9,119 bases of DNA from Clostridiales bacterium (GCA_019420065.1 JAHZHX010000076.1:1-9119), one strand, 5' to 3'. Counted from the first letter of the stretch, positions 1 through 6,179 are shown. Numbers and translations: made by a program. The notes: generated by a model from the letters alone, not told the origin.

Positions 1-274
1 CTCACGTTTGAAATGGGTATCTCTTTTACGAACGCTTTCTGCAGAAGGACGGAAGAGAGACTTAGCCGGGATGGGAATGGCGCTCCTTCCGTCGGCAGTA
101 ATCTGGCATGTCCCCGTGAATGACGCAAAATTCTGGCCGGTGAATCGTGAGGGGGGTTTCAGCCGTTCAGGGGAGTATCGCACAAGTGCAAAGGAAAAAC
201 TTTCTATTTCTGCAGCTCGCGTGATATACTAAAAATGGTAATCTTCAATTACAGCAATGGCAAGGGGATTCTAA
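1..274. other. non-coding leader upstream of the 481-aa gene
   Basis: I find no convincing gene here. A 74-codon frame on the plus strand (8-232) has no SD site and an amino-acid mix unlike a real protein, so I treat it as chance. The only clear signals are at the right end: the promoter and ribosome binding site of the gene starting at 275. Any upstream gene would lie outside the window. Confidence 0.5.
222..230 (+). promoter_or_regulatory. extended -10 promoter for the 481-aa gene
   Basis: TGATATACT contains an extended -10 dinucleotide (TG at 222-223) one base before TATACT (225-230), 44 bases ahead of the start codon. The -35 region (about 202-207) is poor, which is usual when a TG extension is present. 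The SD sequence AAGGGG (262-267) lies 7 bases before the ATG at 275. Confidence 0.55.
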
Positions 275-1720
275 ATGGCTCATTACAGAAATTTTGCACA
301 ATGCATTGAGCAACTGCTGAAAGAACATAAGTTGACCATCGGCGTACTTGGGGCGCAGATCGGCGCCCGTTCCGATCTCCGACGTGCGTTGACCAACGAC
401 CTGAGCAGTGCGCGGCGCGCCAGCCTGTGCGAAAAAATATGTATGAGCGGCCCCTTTTCAGCTGAGGAATGCGAAGAATTGCGGGAATCGCTGGAGGTGA
501 GCCGCGTTGGTTTGGAGCGTTATGCCAGCCGGCGTTCCATTGATCGGCTGATGTCCATACAGACGGATGAGCCACCTGAGCCATGCTGCATTTCCGGAGG
601 GCCGCTGATTCAACGGCGCTTGACGCCATTGCTTGATGCGGATGAAATCAATATTCTGTGCATAAACTGCATCTATTCCTCGATCATTTTCGCTCTGCAG
701 CCGTTTTTCGTTGACAAAGGCCGGAGTGTGCGCATGTACCACTATATCCAGCCGGACATCGTCGGCCTGAATACGGCGGAATTTGTGGCCTGCATCTCCC
801 CCATTCTGTTTGATACCCGCTACTCTCCCTACCTGCTCGCTTCCTGGTGCGATACCGGCGAATACCCCTCCATAAATGGAAATCTGCTGGTGATAAACGC
901 CCGTTTTGGCAAGCGAACGGAGGAGCAGCTTTACGTTGTCAGCGATTCCCGGTCGGCGCATGAGCTGCCCAATGCAGATGCGGTAGGCGTTTTCGCTTTT
1001 TTCAGCCGCATTATCGCCGACTTGCCTTTTCGGCCCACCCCGTTAAAGATGTTCGAGCAGGCGTCGACGGATTATGCCTCTTTGGTGATGTCATACCTGA
1101 GCCGTGAACTGAACCGGTCCGTTTTTGTCTATGGAACGGACATCAGCTTTGTCCAGGTTCCCACAGACATTGCCGTCAAAGCTTTCCAGGACAAGGCGAT
1201 GTTTCCGCCCGATGTAATGGCCAGTTTTCTTAAGCGGCTTATCCCCCTGCATGAGCGTCGCTTTCAAAACCTCTATACCAAAAAGAAACCGTCTGTTATG
1301 ACGTTTACACTGGAGGGGTGCCAACGCTTCATGGAAAGCGGAAAAAGCCGGGATCACTTCGCCGGCATTCGCCCCTTTCTGCCGATGGAACGCTTGCATA
1401 TTCTTTCGACTATGCTGAAATACGCGGATGAAAACCGCAATTTTTCGCCCATCGTGCTCAAGGATGAGAAGTTTTACAGCAGATACCTGACGGTAGGCTA
1501 CGACCGGTTGGGCGTAGGTATTACAGAATATGACACCGACTACGATCTTAGCGCAGGATATGATTATGTGTTCCTGTCCTACCCGGAGTTTACAAGCCAG
1601 TATACCGATTATTTCAAAACGACGGTTCTGAAGGAACGCTGTCATTCACGGGAAGAAAGTATGCGGCTGTTGCATGAAATGTACAATGCCTATGTCCAAA
1701 AGCTATCCCAAACACTCTGA
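275..1720 (+). CDS. uncharacterised 481-aa protein with HTH-like N-terminus
   Basis: I do not recognise this protein as a named family. Residues about 5-55 are rich in short helices in an order resembling an XRE-type helix-turn-helix (FAQCIEQLLKE, then IGVLGAQIG, then ARSDLRRALTND), so a DNA-binding regulator is a reasonable guess but not proven. Residues 56-95 are charged and helical. The remaining 385 or so residues are mixed alpha/beta with many aromatic residues and some cysteines. There is no signal peptide, no membrane segment and no catalytic motif I can name. A large C-terminal region behind a small HTH would suit a ligand-sensing or protein-interaction role; that is inference. The ATG at 275 is chosen for its SD (AAGGGG, 262-267). 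The gene has its own promoter and terminator and so looks monocistronic. Confidence 0.75.
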   Translation: MAHYRNFAQCIEQLLKEHKLTIGVLGAQIGARSDLRRALTNDLSSARRASLCEKICMSGPFSAEECEELRESLEVSRVGLERYASRRSIDRLMSIQTDEPPEPCCISGGPLIQRRLTPLLDADEINILCINCIYSSIIFALQPFFVDKGRSVRMYHYIQPDIVGLNTAEFVACISPILFDTRYSPYLLASWCDTGEYPSINGNLLVINARFGKRTEEQLYVVSDSRSAHELPNADAVGVFAFFSRIIADLPFRPTPLKMFEQASTDYASLVMSYLSRELNRSVFVYGTDISFVQVPTDIAVKAFQDKAMFPPDVMASFLKRLIPLHERRFQNLYTKKKPSVMTFTLEGCQRFMESGKSRDHFAGIRPFLPMERLHILSTMLKYADENRNFSPIVLKDEKFYSRYLTVGYDRLGVGITEYDTDYDLSAGYDYVFLSYPEFTSQYTDYFKTTVLKERCHSREESMRLLHEMYNAYVQKLSQTL

Positions 1721-1742
1721 TGTCGGCAGCGGCTGGCATGTG

Positions 1743-1775
1743 CGCTCCGGTGCCCTGAGGCATCGGGGCGTTTTT
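1743..1775 (+). terminator. intrinsic terminator of the 481-aa gene
   Basis: A 12-bp stem pairs 1743-1754 (CGCTCCGGTGCC) with 1759-1770 (GGCATCGGGGCG). It has two G-U wobbles, a CTGA tetraloop (1755-1758) and a run of five T immediately after it (1771-1775). It starts 22 bases after the stop codon. This is a classic Rho-independent terminator. Confidence 0.9.
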
Positions 1776-1990
1776 AAGGCAAGGATGCGCCGGCTTTCAT
1801 CACCGCCGCATCCTCGGTATGCGCCGCGCTCCTCCCCTGCTTCCGCCCCTGGTTGGCGCATGGCCTCATCGCCTCTATGGAGAAGCCGCTCATCAGCCCT
1901 TCAGAAGAAAACCGTTTCTTTGCCTGTGCCTGCGCCAGCCCAATATCCGTACTTTAGCCGTTAGGCTCTCACACGGGCTGCCCTGTGCCC
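1776..1990. other. GC-rich non-coding spacer with inverted repeats
   Basis: No credible gene is present between the terminator and the tetR promoter. Perfect inverted arms occur at 1782-1789 and 1807-1814 (AGGATGCG/CGCATCCT). The heptamer ATGCGCC appears at 1785-1791 and again at 1819-1825, with its complement GGCGCAT at 1855-1861, so alternative hairpins are possible. There is no T-run after these hairpins. The short open frames across this stretch lack SD sites and look like chance. Confidence 0.4.
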
Positions 1991-2010
1991 CTTGCCAAGT
2001 GCGCGGCAAG
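1991..2010. promoter_or_regulatory. candidate TetR operator (dyad over -35/spacer)
   Basis: CTTGCC (1991-1996) and GGCAAG (2005-2010) are perfect inverted arms with an 8-base centre. They cover the -35 box and the first half of the promoter spacer. TetR-family proteins commonly repress their own gene from such a position. Binding is inferred from location and symmetry only. Confidence 0.4.
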
Positions 2011-2020
2011 CCGCTATACT
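1992..2020 (+). promoter_or_regulatory. sigma-A type promoter of the TetR gene
   Basis: The -35 box TTGCCA (1992-1997) and -10 box TATACT (2015-2020) are separated by 17 bases. The predicted transcription start is near 2027, just upstream of the SD at 2039. An in-frame TTG at 1992 is part of this -35 box and therefore is not the start codon. Confidence 0.75.
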
Positions 2021-2038
2021 GGTTCCAATGAATCCATT

Positions 2039-2043
2039 GGAGG
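2039..2043 (+). promoter_or_regulatory. SD site fixing the TetR start
   Basis: GGAGG lies 8 bases before ATG at 2052. This supports 2052 over the upstream in-frame ATG at 2028 and the TTG at 1992, neither of which has an SD and the second of which is promoter DNA. Confidence 0.8.
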
Positions 2044-2051
2044 AAACGCTC

Positions 2052-2654
2052 ATGCTCACGCACGCGGACCGCAAGGCCATGCTGGAAACCGCCCGCCGCC
2101 TGTTCAACACCCAGGGGTACGACCGGGTGTCCATGCGTCAGCTTGCCGACGAATTGCATATGGCAGTGGGAAATCTGACCTATTACTTTCCGCGCAAGCG
2201 CCAGATCGTGGAAGCTCTGATGCAGGACTCCTTTGAGCAGGCGCGCGCGGACGGCCCGGTGGAAACGCTTGAACAGATCAACGACATGTTTTCCCGCATG
2301 CTGGATACGCTGGCACACAACTCCTTCTACTTTCTGGATGTGGAATTCGCTGCGGAAGCAAGGCAGAATGCTCACCACGACTACCTGTGCGCCCAGCTGC
2401 TCGCCGGGCTAGAGCACCTGGTGGAAAAGGGGCTGTTCCAGCCTTCGTTCGACGCGGAAACGCGTAAAACGGTGCTTGGCATGCTGCTGATGACGCACAT
2501 GACATGGTTGTGGCTGCACGTCCGCGCTACCCCCATGGATGAGGAAGCGCTTCGCGGAGCCAGGGAACGGCTGCTCAGGGGGCATTGGACAATCCTCAGG
2601 CCCTATCTGACCCCGGCAGGGCTGGACGCGCTTGAACGCATGAAAATTCGATAA
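2052..2654 (+). CDS. TetR/AcrR family transcriptional regulator
   Basis: This 200-residue protein has the usual length and layout of a TetR-family repressor. Residues about 8-52 form the DNA-binding domain: an initial helix (ARRLFNTQGYDRVSM), then the helix-turn-helix with RQLADELHMAVGNLTYYF and the positively charged PRKRQI that begins helix 4. The rest (about 55-200) is the all-helical ligand-binding and dimerisation domain, which is poorly conserved in this family, so the ligand cannot be read from sequence. The start follows the SD at 2039-2043. The gene has its own promoter with a dyad over it, suggesting autoregulation. It is convergent with a flavoprotein lipoprotein gene whose promoter carries a different palindrome. 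Control of that neighbour is plausible but inferred. Confidence 0.9.
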   Translation: MLTHADRKAMLETARRLFNTQGYDRVSMRQLADELHMAVGNLTYYFPRKRQIVEALMQDSFEQARADGPVETLEQINDMFSRMLDTLAHNSFYFLDVEFAAEARQNAHHDYLCAQLLAGLEHLVEKGLFQPSFDAETRKTVLGMLLMTHMTWLWLHVRATPMDEEALRGARERLLRGHWTILRPYLTPAGLDALERMKIR

Positions 2655-2655
2655 A

Positions 2656-2700
2656 AGGAGCCGCACCCGCCGCATGACAGCGGCAGGGCGGCTCCTCTTT
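2656..2700. terminator. bidirectional terminator between tetR and FMN-binding gene
   Basis: Arms AGGAGCCGC (2656-2664) and GCGGCTCCT (2688-2696) pair perfectly, with further pairing of CGCCGC-type sequence inside. On the plus strand the stem is followed by CTTTGTT. On the minus strand it is followed by TTTTAT. It begins two bases after the TetR stop and so serves both convergent genes. Confidence 0.85.
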
Positions 2701-2711
2701 GTTGGAAGGGT

Positions 2712-3053
2712 TTATTGCGCGTTCTGATAGGCGTCCAGGGCGATGCGCAGGTAGTTCACCGCTCCCGCCAGCGTCGCGCCGGTGACCGCGTCAGCCACGG
2801 TCCACACGCCGTCCTCGCCTTTGGTCAGGTCGTCGAGATCATAGTCCATTCCGCTGGCAACCAGATAGCTTTCGATCGCGGCGATGTTCCCGGAATACTT
2901 CAGCTCGCTGGGCCAGAAGTCCTCGCCGCGGCCGATGCCCTCTTTGGTCTCAACGGGCACCTCGGCCGCCTCTTCTCCCGCCGCGTTGAGCAGGGTCGCC
3001 GCCGTCTGCGCAAAGTACCATTCGCCGCCGTCTGCAGTGACGATGTAGTCCAT
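2712..3053 (-). CDS. FMN-binding lipoprotein, C-terminal part (frame-shifted from N-terminal part)
   Basis: This 113-residue frame carries the motif D88-A-V-T-G-A-T94. It fits the Dxx(S/T)GA(T/S) site to which ApbE/Ftp-type flavin transferases attach FMN through the final threonine in NqrC/RnfG-like FMN-binding domains. By itself it has no signal peptide and no SD before its ATG at 3053, although flavinylation occurs outside the membrane. The ATG overlaps the stop of the preceding frame (TGATG). One added C at the GCC-TG junction would read GCC CTG ATG and join both frames as A-L-M-D-Y. I therefore read this as the C-terminal half of one protein of about 246 residues rather than a separate gene. 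A translationally coupled partner is the less likely alternative. Confidence 0.7.
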   Translation of the reverse strand: MDYIVTADGGEWYFAQTAATLLNAAGEEAAEVPVETKEGIGRGEDFWPSELKYSGNIAAIESYLVASGMDYDLDDLTKGEDGVWTVADAVTGATLAGAVNYLRIALDAYQNAQ

Positions 3054-3451
3054 CAGGCTACATCGGCGCCATCAACCTGCGCCGTGTAGCTCACGCCCAG
3101 GTCTCCTTCCGCGGCGCCTGTCCAGGTCATTCCGCCCAAGACAAACTGCGCGGGGTATTTTTTCTCATTGGCTTCAATCACCGCATCCCCCACAAGCGCC
3201 GCCGTCTCATCGTCCAGCTCCGCCCAGCCTTCTGCGCCGCTTACAGATACCGGGATGAGTTTTTCATCAATCTTTGCAGCGGCAATCTTGCCGTCCTCCA
3301 GCGTCAGCGTCACGCGGATCAGGCTGTCGGGGCTTTCACCCTCGCTGGCATATACACCATACGCCGTGCCGGTGACCGCTTCGGCGCATGCGGAAACACT
3401 CAGCAGGATGAGCGCCACTGCCAGAACCAGACCAAGCCATTTCTTTCCCAT
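3053..3451 (-). CDS. FMN-binding lipoprotein, N-terminal part (signal peptide and first half)
   Basis: The ATG at 3451 is chosen over a TTG six bases upstream because the SD GGGAGG (3460-3465 complement) is 8 bases before it and only 2 before the TTG. The protein begins with GKK, then a hydrophobic stretch (residues 5-19) and a lipobox V-S-A-C22, so it should be lipidated at Cys22 and anchored outside the membrane. The rest includes a strand-turn-strand segment (VTLTLEDGKIAAAKI) typical of the first half of FMN-binding domains. The frame stops after 132 residues, before the flavin attachment motif, which lies in the next frame. As it stands the product would lack its cofactor site. The gene has its own strong promoter and probably serves extracytoplasmic electron transfer. 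The partner reductase is not in this window. Confidence 0.75.
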   Translation of the reverse strand: MGKKWLGLVLAVALILLSVSACAEAVTGTAYGVYASEGESPDSLIRVTLTLEDGKIAAAKIDEKLIPVSVSGAEGWAELDDETAALVGDAVIEANEKKYPAQFVLGGMTWTGAAEGDLGVSYTAQVDGADVA

Positions 3452-3474
3452 TGTCAAAACCTCCCACTCACGTT

Positions 3475-3490
3475 TAGTACATTCGTACTA
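3475..3490. promoter_or_regulatory. palindromic operator at the FMN-binding gene start of transcription
   Basis: TAGTAC (3475-3480) and GTACTA (3485-3490) form a perfect inverted repeat with a 4-base centre (ATTC). It lies just downstream of the -10 box, across the predicted transcription start near 3489, where a bound repressor would block initiation. The size suits a TetR-family dimer, and the TetR gene next door is a candidate. Only a half-site (GTACT, 1949-1953) is seen near the tetR promoter. Confidence 0.55.
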
Positions 3491-3495
3491 GACGG

Positions 3496-3525
3496 ATTAT
3501 ACCAACTGTCACCTCTCGCTGTCAA
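3496..3525 (-). promoter_or_regulatory. strong sigma-A promoter of the FMN-binding gene
   Basis: On the minus strand a consensus TTGACA (complement of 3520-3525) and a consensus TATAAT (complement of 3496-3501) are 18 bases apart. The -35 box lies within the last codons of the LysR gene, so the two minus-strand genes overlap at the regulatory level and the flavoprotein can be transcribed independently. Confidence 0.85.
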
Positions 3526-4468
3526 GCGCGAAATGGGGTTGCCCCACTTCAGGCAGCAGGCTGAGGAAGGCGCGCATGGGCGCGCTGAACACACGTGTAC
3601 GCTTGTAAAACAGGCTGATGCTGCGCTCCACGTCAGGGCTGTCGATACGATAAAAGACCAGCCGTTCATCCGGAGGCGCGCCAACCGCCAGGGTATCGCT
3701 GATAAATGCTGCGCCCAACCCATAGCCCGCCAGGGTATAAGCCGCAAGCTGCTGGTCCAGCTGGAGGCGAATCTTGGGTGAAAATCCGGCCTGTGCACAG
3801 AGATGCTCGGCGCGCTCGCGGGTGTCATTTCCCTCTTTGAGCATCAGAAAGGGCGTGTCTCGAAAGAGCGAGAGCGGCGCGCGCGGTGTTTCTGCCGCAA
3901 GCAGCCCTGCGGCAGAAAGACGATAGCAAGACGCCGCTTCGTTGACTTCAAAGGTACGCGGCACAGCCAGAATCACCTCTTCTCGTTTGAAAAGCCTGGC
4001 TTCATATACCGCTGCATCAAAAACGCTGTTGTCCACCGCGAAATCCAGCAGTCCCTCCTGCAGCTGCTCCTTCAGCCGGGCCGTCGGCGCTTCATGCAGG
4101 CGCAATTCCACGCCGGGGTAATGCTCGGAAAAGGCGCTGAGCAGCGGCGGCAGCACATAGGAAGTGAACAGCATCGCACCGCCCAGCGTCAACACGCCCG
4201 TGATGCACCTCTCCGCGTAGTCCAGATACCTGCGCAGATCCGATTCGATTTGCAGCACCTGCTCTGCCGCGCGGACGTAGGCTCGCCCTGCTTCGGTAAG
4301 GCCGATGGGCGACGTGCTGCGGTCAAAGATGGTCGCACCGATGCGTCCTTCAGCCTTGCGGATCATCTGGCTCAGCGAAGGCTGAGATATATACAGCGCC
4401 TGCGCCGCCCTGGTAAAACTGCGCTGGCGATACACTTCATATACGTAGCTCATCTCATGAAGCAGCAA
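3509..4468 (-). CDS. LysR family transcriptional regulator
   Basis: This 319-residue protein has standard LysR-type length and order. Residues about 5-62 are the winged helix-turn-helix (SFTRAAQALYISQPSLSQMIRKAE, then IGATIFDRSTSPIGLTEAG). A linker helix follows (about 64-88), then a periplasmic-binding-protein-like effector domain (about 90-300). The start is TTG at 4468. It is supported by SD AGGAGGG (4476-4482 complement) 7 bases away; the nearby ATG at 4473 is out of frame and closes within eight codons. LysR regulators usually control a divergent gene, here aspA, and the shared intergenic region has two dyads with the T-N11-A geometry of this family. The effector may be aspartate, fumarate or a related dicarboxylate; that is inference. 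Confidence 0.93.
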   Translation of the reverse strand: MLLHEMSYVYEVYRQRSFTRAAQALYISQPSLSQMIRKAEGRIGATIFDRSTSPIGLTEAGRAYVRAAEQVLQIESDLRRYLDYAERCITGVLTLGGAMLFTSYVLPPLLSAFSEHYPGVELRLHEAPTARLKEQLQEGLLDFAVDNSVFDAAVYEARLFKREEVILAVPRTFEVNEAASCYRLSAAGLLAAETPRAPLSLFRDTPFLMLKEGNDTRERAEHLCAQAGFSPKIRLQLDQQLAAYTLAGYGLGAAFISDTLAVGAPPDERLVFYRIDSPDVERSISLFYKRTRVFSAPMRAFLSLLPEVGQPHFALDSER

Positions 4469-4475
4469 GACATTT

Positions 4476-4482
4476 CCCTCCT
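4476..4482 (-). promoter_or_regulatory. SD site selecting the TTG start of the LysR gene
   Basis: The minus strand reads AGGAGGG, 7 bases before TTG at 4468. The only close ATG (4473-4471) is in another frame and meets a stop after seven codons. The next in-frame ATG (4453) would remove the first five residues and would be too far from this SD. Confidence 0.7.
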
Positions 4483-4520
4483 CATTACATAGGCTTTTAC
4501 CTATAAGTCAGTTCATAGAA

Positions 4521-4545
4521 TTGGTATTTGAAAATAGTATACCAA
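4521..4545. promoter_or_regulatory. LysR-type box TTGGTAT-N11-ATACCAA
   Basis: Perfect 7-bp inverted arms at 4521-4527 and 4539-4545 are separated by exactly 11 bases. This is the T-N11-A dyad recognised by LysR-type regulators, here with unusually long perfect arms. The centre contains the aspA -35 box (4528-4533). Bound regulator could recruit or exclude polymerase at aspA and repress lysR, whose -10 box overlaps the right arm. Confidence 0.65.
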
Positions 4546-4556
4546 AACTGTATACT
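4528..4556 (+). promoter_or_regulatory. aspA promoter
   Basis: TTGAAA (4528-4533) and TATACT (4551-4556) are 17 bases apart. The predicted start is near 4563, giving a leader of about 35 bases before the aspA ATG. The promoter overlaps both dyads and the opposing lysR promoter. Confidence 0.75.
4536..4556. promoter_or_regulatory. second dyad AGTATAC-N7-GTATACT containing both -10 boxes
   Basis: Perfect 7-bp arms at 4536-4542 and 4550-4556 contain ATAC-N7-GTAT, another T-N11-A form. Each arm includes a TATACT -10 hexamer, one facing aspA (4551-4556, plus) and one facing lysR (4536-4541, minus). It may be a second LysR site, or simply mirrored -10 boxes. Confidence 0.5.
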
Positions 4557-4564
4557 GAAAGCAA
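4536..4564 (-). promoter_or_regulatory. probable lysR promoter
   Basis: On the minus strand TTGCTT (complement of 4559-4564) and TATACT (complement of 4536-4541) are 17 bases apart, with a predicted start near 4529 and a leader of about 60 bases. It overlaps the aspA promoter almost completely, so polymerase cannot occupy both at once. Confidence 0.5.
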
Positions 4565-4574
4565 GCCAAAGGAC

Positions 4575-4600
4575 AAGGAAGGAGCTATGGTGCCGCTATG
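4575..4600 (+). promoter_or_regulatory. tandem SD sites and two out-of-frame ATGs ahead of aspA
   Basis: AAGGA (4575-4579) lies 7 bases before ATG 4587, and AGGAG (4580-4584) lies 13 bases before ATG 4598. Only 4598 opens the aspartase frame. The ATG at 4587 is out of frame and would read a 45-codon peptide ending near 4724. Ribosomes starting at 4587 would lower aspA yield. Confidence 0.4.
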
Positions 4601-6022
4601 TTTAGAACGGAGCACGACCTGGTGGGCGAGAAGCAGATCGATCGAGAGGCGTACTACGGGATTCATTCATTGCGTGCCGCGGAGAACTTTCCAATTACCA
4701 ACCAGCGCCTGCCGGGCGACATGATCGTGAGCATGGCATGGATCAAAAAAGCATGCGCGCGGGCCAACCGCATGGCCGGTGTACTGCCGGAACGCATAGC
4801 GGACGCCATCGAGCGCGCCTGCGACGATCTGATTGATGGAAAGCTGCACGACCAGTTTATCGTCGATCCCATTCAAGGTGGCGCCGGGACTTCCACCAAC
4901 ATGAACGCCAACGAGGTCATCGCCAATCGTGCCATCGAGCTTCTGGGCGGCGAAAAGGGCGACTATTCCCTCGTGCATCCGAATGACCACGTCAACTGCG
5001 GTCAGTCCACCAATGACATCTACCCCACCTGCGTGAAGATGACGCTCTATCAGGCCAGCGAAGGACTGCTGGATGGGCTGGACGTGCTCATCGGGGCGCT
5101 CACCGAGCGGGCAAAGGCGTTTGACGGCGTGGTCAAGATGGGACGCACACAGCTGCAGGACGCAGTACCCATTCGCCTGGGACAGGAGTTTGCGGCCTAC
5201 GCCTCGGTGATGCGCAGGGAGCGGGAACGCCTGGCGCGCGGGCGGCAGGAAATGCTGGATCTCAACCTTGGCGGAACCGCCGTGGGGACGGGGATCAATG
5301 CCAATGCGTCCTATATCGGCCGGGTGGTTCCCCTGCTGTCGGAGCTGACGGGGATTCCCTTTACCCAGAGCCGCGATCTCGTTGACGCCACCCAGAACGC
5401 GGACTGCTATCTGGCCCTTTCTGCCGCGCTGAAGGGCTGCGCCACAAGCCTGTCCAAAATCTGCAACGACCTGAGGCTCATGTCCTCCGGTCCGCGCGAC
5501 GGTCTGGGAGAGATCAGTCTGCCCGCCCGCCAGAACGGGTCCTCCATCATGCCGGGCAAGGTCAATCCCGTCATACCGGAAGTGGTAAACCAAATTGCCT
5601 TCCGTTTGGTGGGCTATGATATGACGGTCACTCTGGCGGTGGAGGGCGGACAGCTGGAGCTTAACGCCTTTGAACCCGTGATCTTTGACAGCCTGTATCA
5701 GGGAATCAAGATGTTCAGCGGAGGGCTGCACACGCTCACGGCCCATTGCATCCGCGGCATCCGTGCCAATGAAGAGGTATGCCAGCAGGAGGTGTCGCGC
5801 TCCGCCGGCCTTGCGACGGCCCTGTGTCCCAAGATCGGCTACAACGCCGCGTGTTCGCTGGCGCGCGAGGCGCTGCATACCCAAAAGACGGTGCGGGAGC
5901 TGGCGCACAGCCGCGGGCTGCTGACGGAAAGCGAGCTGGACACGCTGCTCAATCCGGCGGCCATGGCTCCGCTCTCCGTCCCGGCGGCATCCGATACGCC
6001 CGCGCAATGTGAATGCCGGTGA
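4598..6022 (+). CDS. aspA: aspartate ammonia-lyase (aspartase)
   Basis: This 474-residue cytoplasmic enzyme reversibly converts L-aspartate to fumarate and ammonia. It belongs to the aspartase/fumarase superfamily and is close to full family length. Active-site blocks visible are GTSTNMN (T98-T100), QSTND (S137, T138, N139), KMGRTQLQDAVP (T184, Q185) and the flexible-loop signature GSSIMPGKVNP, with S316 as expected catalytic base and K321 and N323 binding substrate. The QLQDAVP block, where fumarases have HLQDATP, and the N-terminal EHDLVGEKQI pattern favour aspartase over class II fumarase. The tail after residue 452 is short and contains two cysteines. ATG 4598 is the only start that yields the family N-terminus. 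The gene is divergent from a LysR regulator and ends before a strong hairpin. In an anaerobe it could make fumarate as electron acceptor or catabolise aspartate. Confidence 0.93.
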   Translation: MFRTEHDLVGEKQIDREAYYGIHSLRAAENFPITNQRLPGDMIVSMAWIKKACARANRMAGVLPERIADAIERACDDLIDGKLHDQFIVDPIQGGAGTSTNMNANEVIANRAIELLGGEKGDYSLVHPNDHVNCGQSTNDIYPTCVKMTLYQASEGLLDGLDVLIGALTERAKAFDGVVKMGRTQLQDAVPIRLGQEFAAYASVMRRERERLARGRQEMLDLNLGGTAVGTGINANASYIGRVVPLLSELTGIPFTQSRDLVDATQNADCYLALSAALKGCATSLSKICNDLRLMSSGPRDGLGEISLPARQNGSSIMPGKVNPVIPEVVNQIAFRLVGYDMTVTLAVEGGQLELNAFEPVIFDSLYQGIKMFSGGLHTLTAHCIRGIRANEEVCQQEVSRSAGLATALCPKIGYNAACSLAREALHTQKTVRELAHSRGLLTESELDTLLNPAAMAPLSVPAASDTPAQCECR

Positions 6023-6130
6023 GGAGGGTGAGGGACTCCCGGCGAAGTCTCGGCAGGCGCATTGTTAATCCGGTATCCGTGTGTCTATCGAGTATCTTCA
6101 CGTCCATCCCGACTGTTTCCAAGCGCAGCA

Positions 6131-6179
6131 ACGCGCCCATGCCTGCCAAAGAAGCTGATGCATGGGCGCGTCGCCTTTT
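6131..6179 (+). terminator. aspA: terminator downstream of aspA
   Basis: A perfect 12-bp stem pairs ACGCGCCCATGC (6131-6142) with GCATGGGCGCGT (6160-6171), with a 17-base loop and a short T-run (CGCCTTTTG) on the plus strand. It is 109 bases after the aspA stop and 19 bases from the convergent permease stop, so it also insulates that gene. The minus-strand side lacks a T-run and would be a weaker terminator. Confidence 0.65.

Noticed and set aside
8..232. 74-codon plus-strand frame at the left edge
   Set aside because: No SD before its ATG, no domain, and it ends at the promoter of the next gene.
1091..1645. 184-codon minus-strand frame inside the 481-aa gene
   Set aside because: Antisense shadow with no SD and no recognisable domain. 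The plus-strand frame has a promoter, SD and terminator.
1992..2051. 20-residue N-terminal extension of the TetR protein from TTG 1992
   Set aside because: The TTG is the -35 box of the gene's promoter, and the GGAGG SD is placed for ATG 2052.
3053..3110. Programmed -1 frameshift producing the fused FMN-binding protein
   Set aside because: The direction would fit, but I see no X-XXY-YYZ slippery heptamer before the stop, so a simple indel is the more economical explanation.
4667..6007. 446-codon open frame on the minus strand opposite aspA
   Set aside because: It lies entirely antisense to a well-conserved enzyme gene, has no SD, and its composition (rich in R, G, Q, H) is typical of the reverse frame of GC-rich coding DNA.
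4598..6022. Class II fumarase (fumC) as identity
   Set aside because: The QLQDAVP block and N-terminal pattern match aspartases better than the HLQDATP typical of fumarases.
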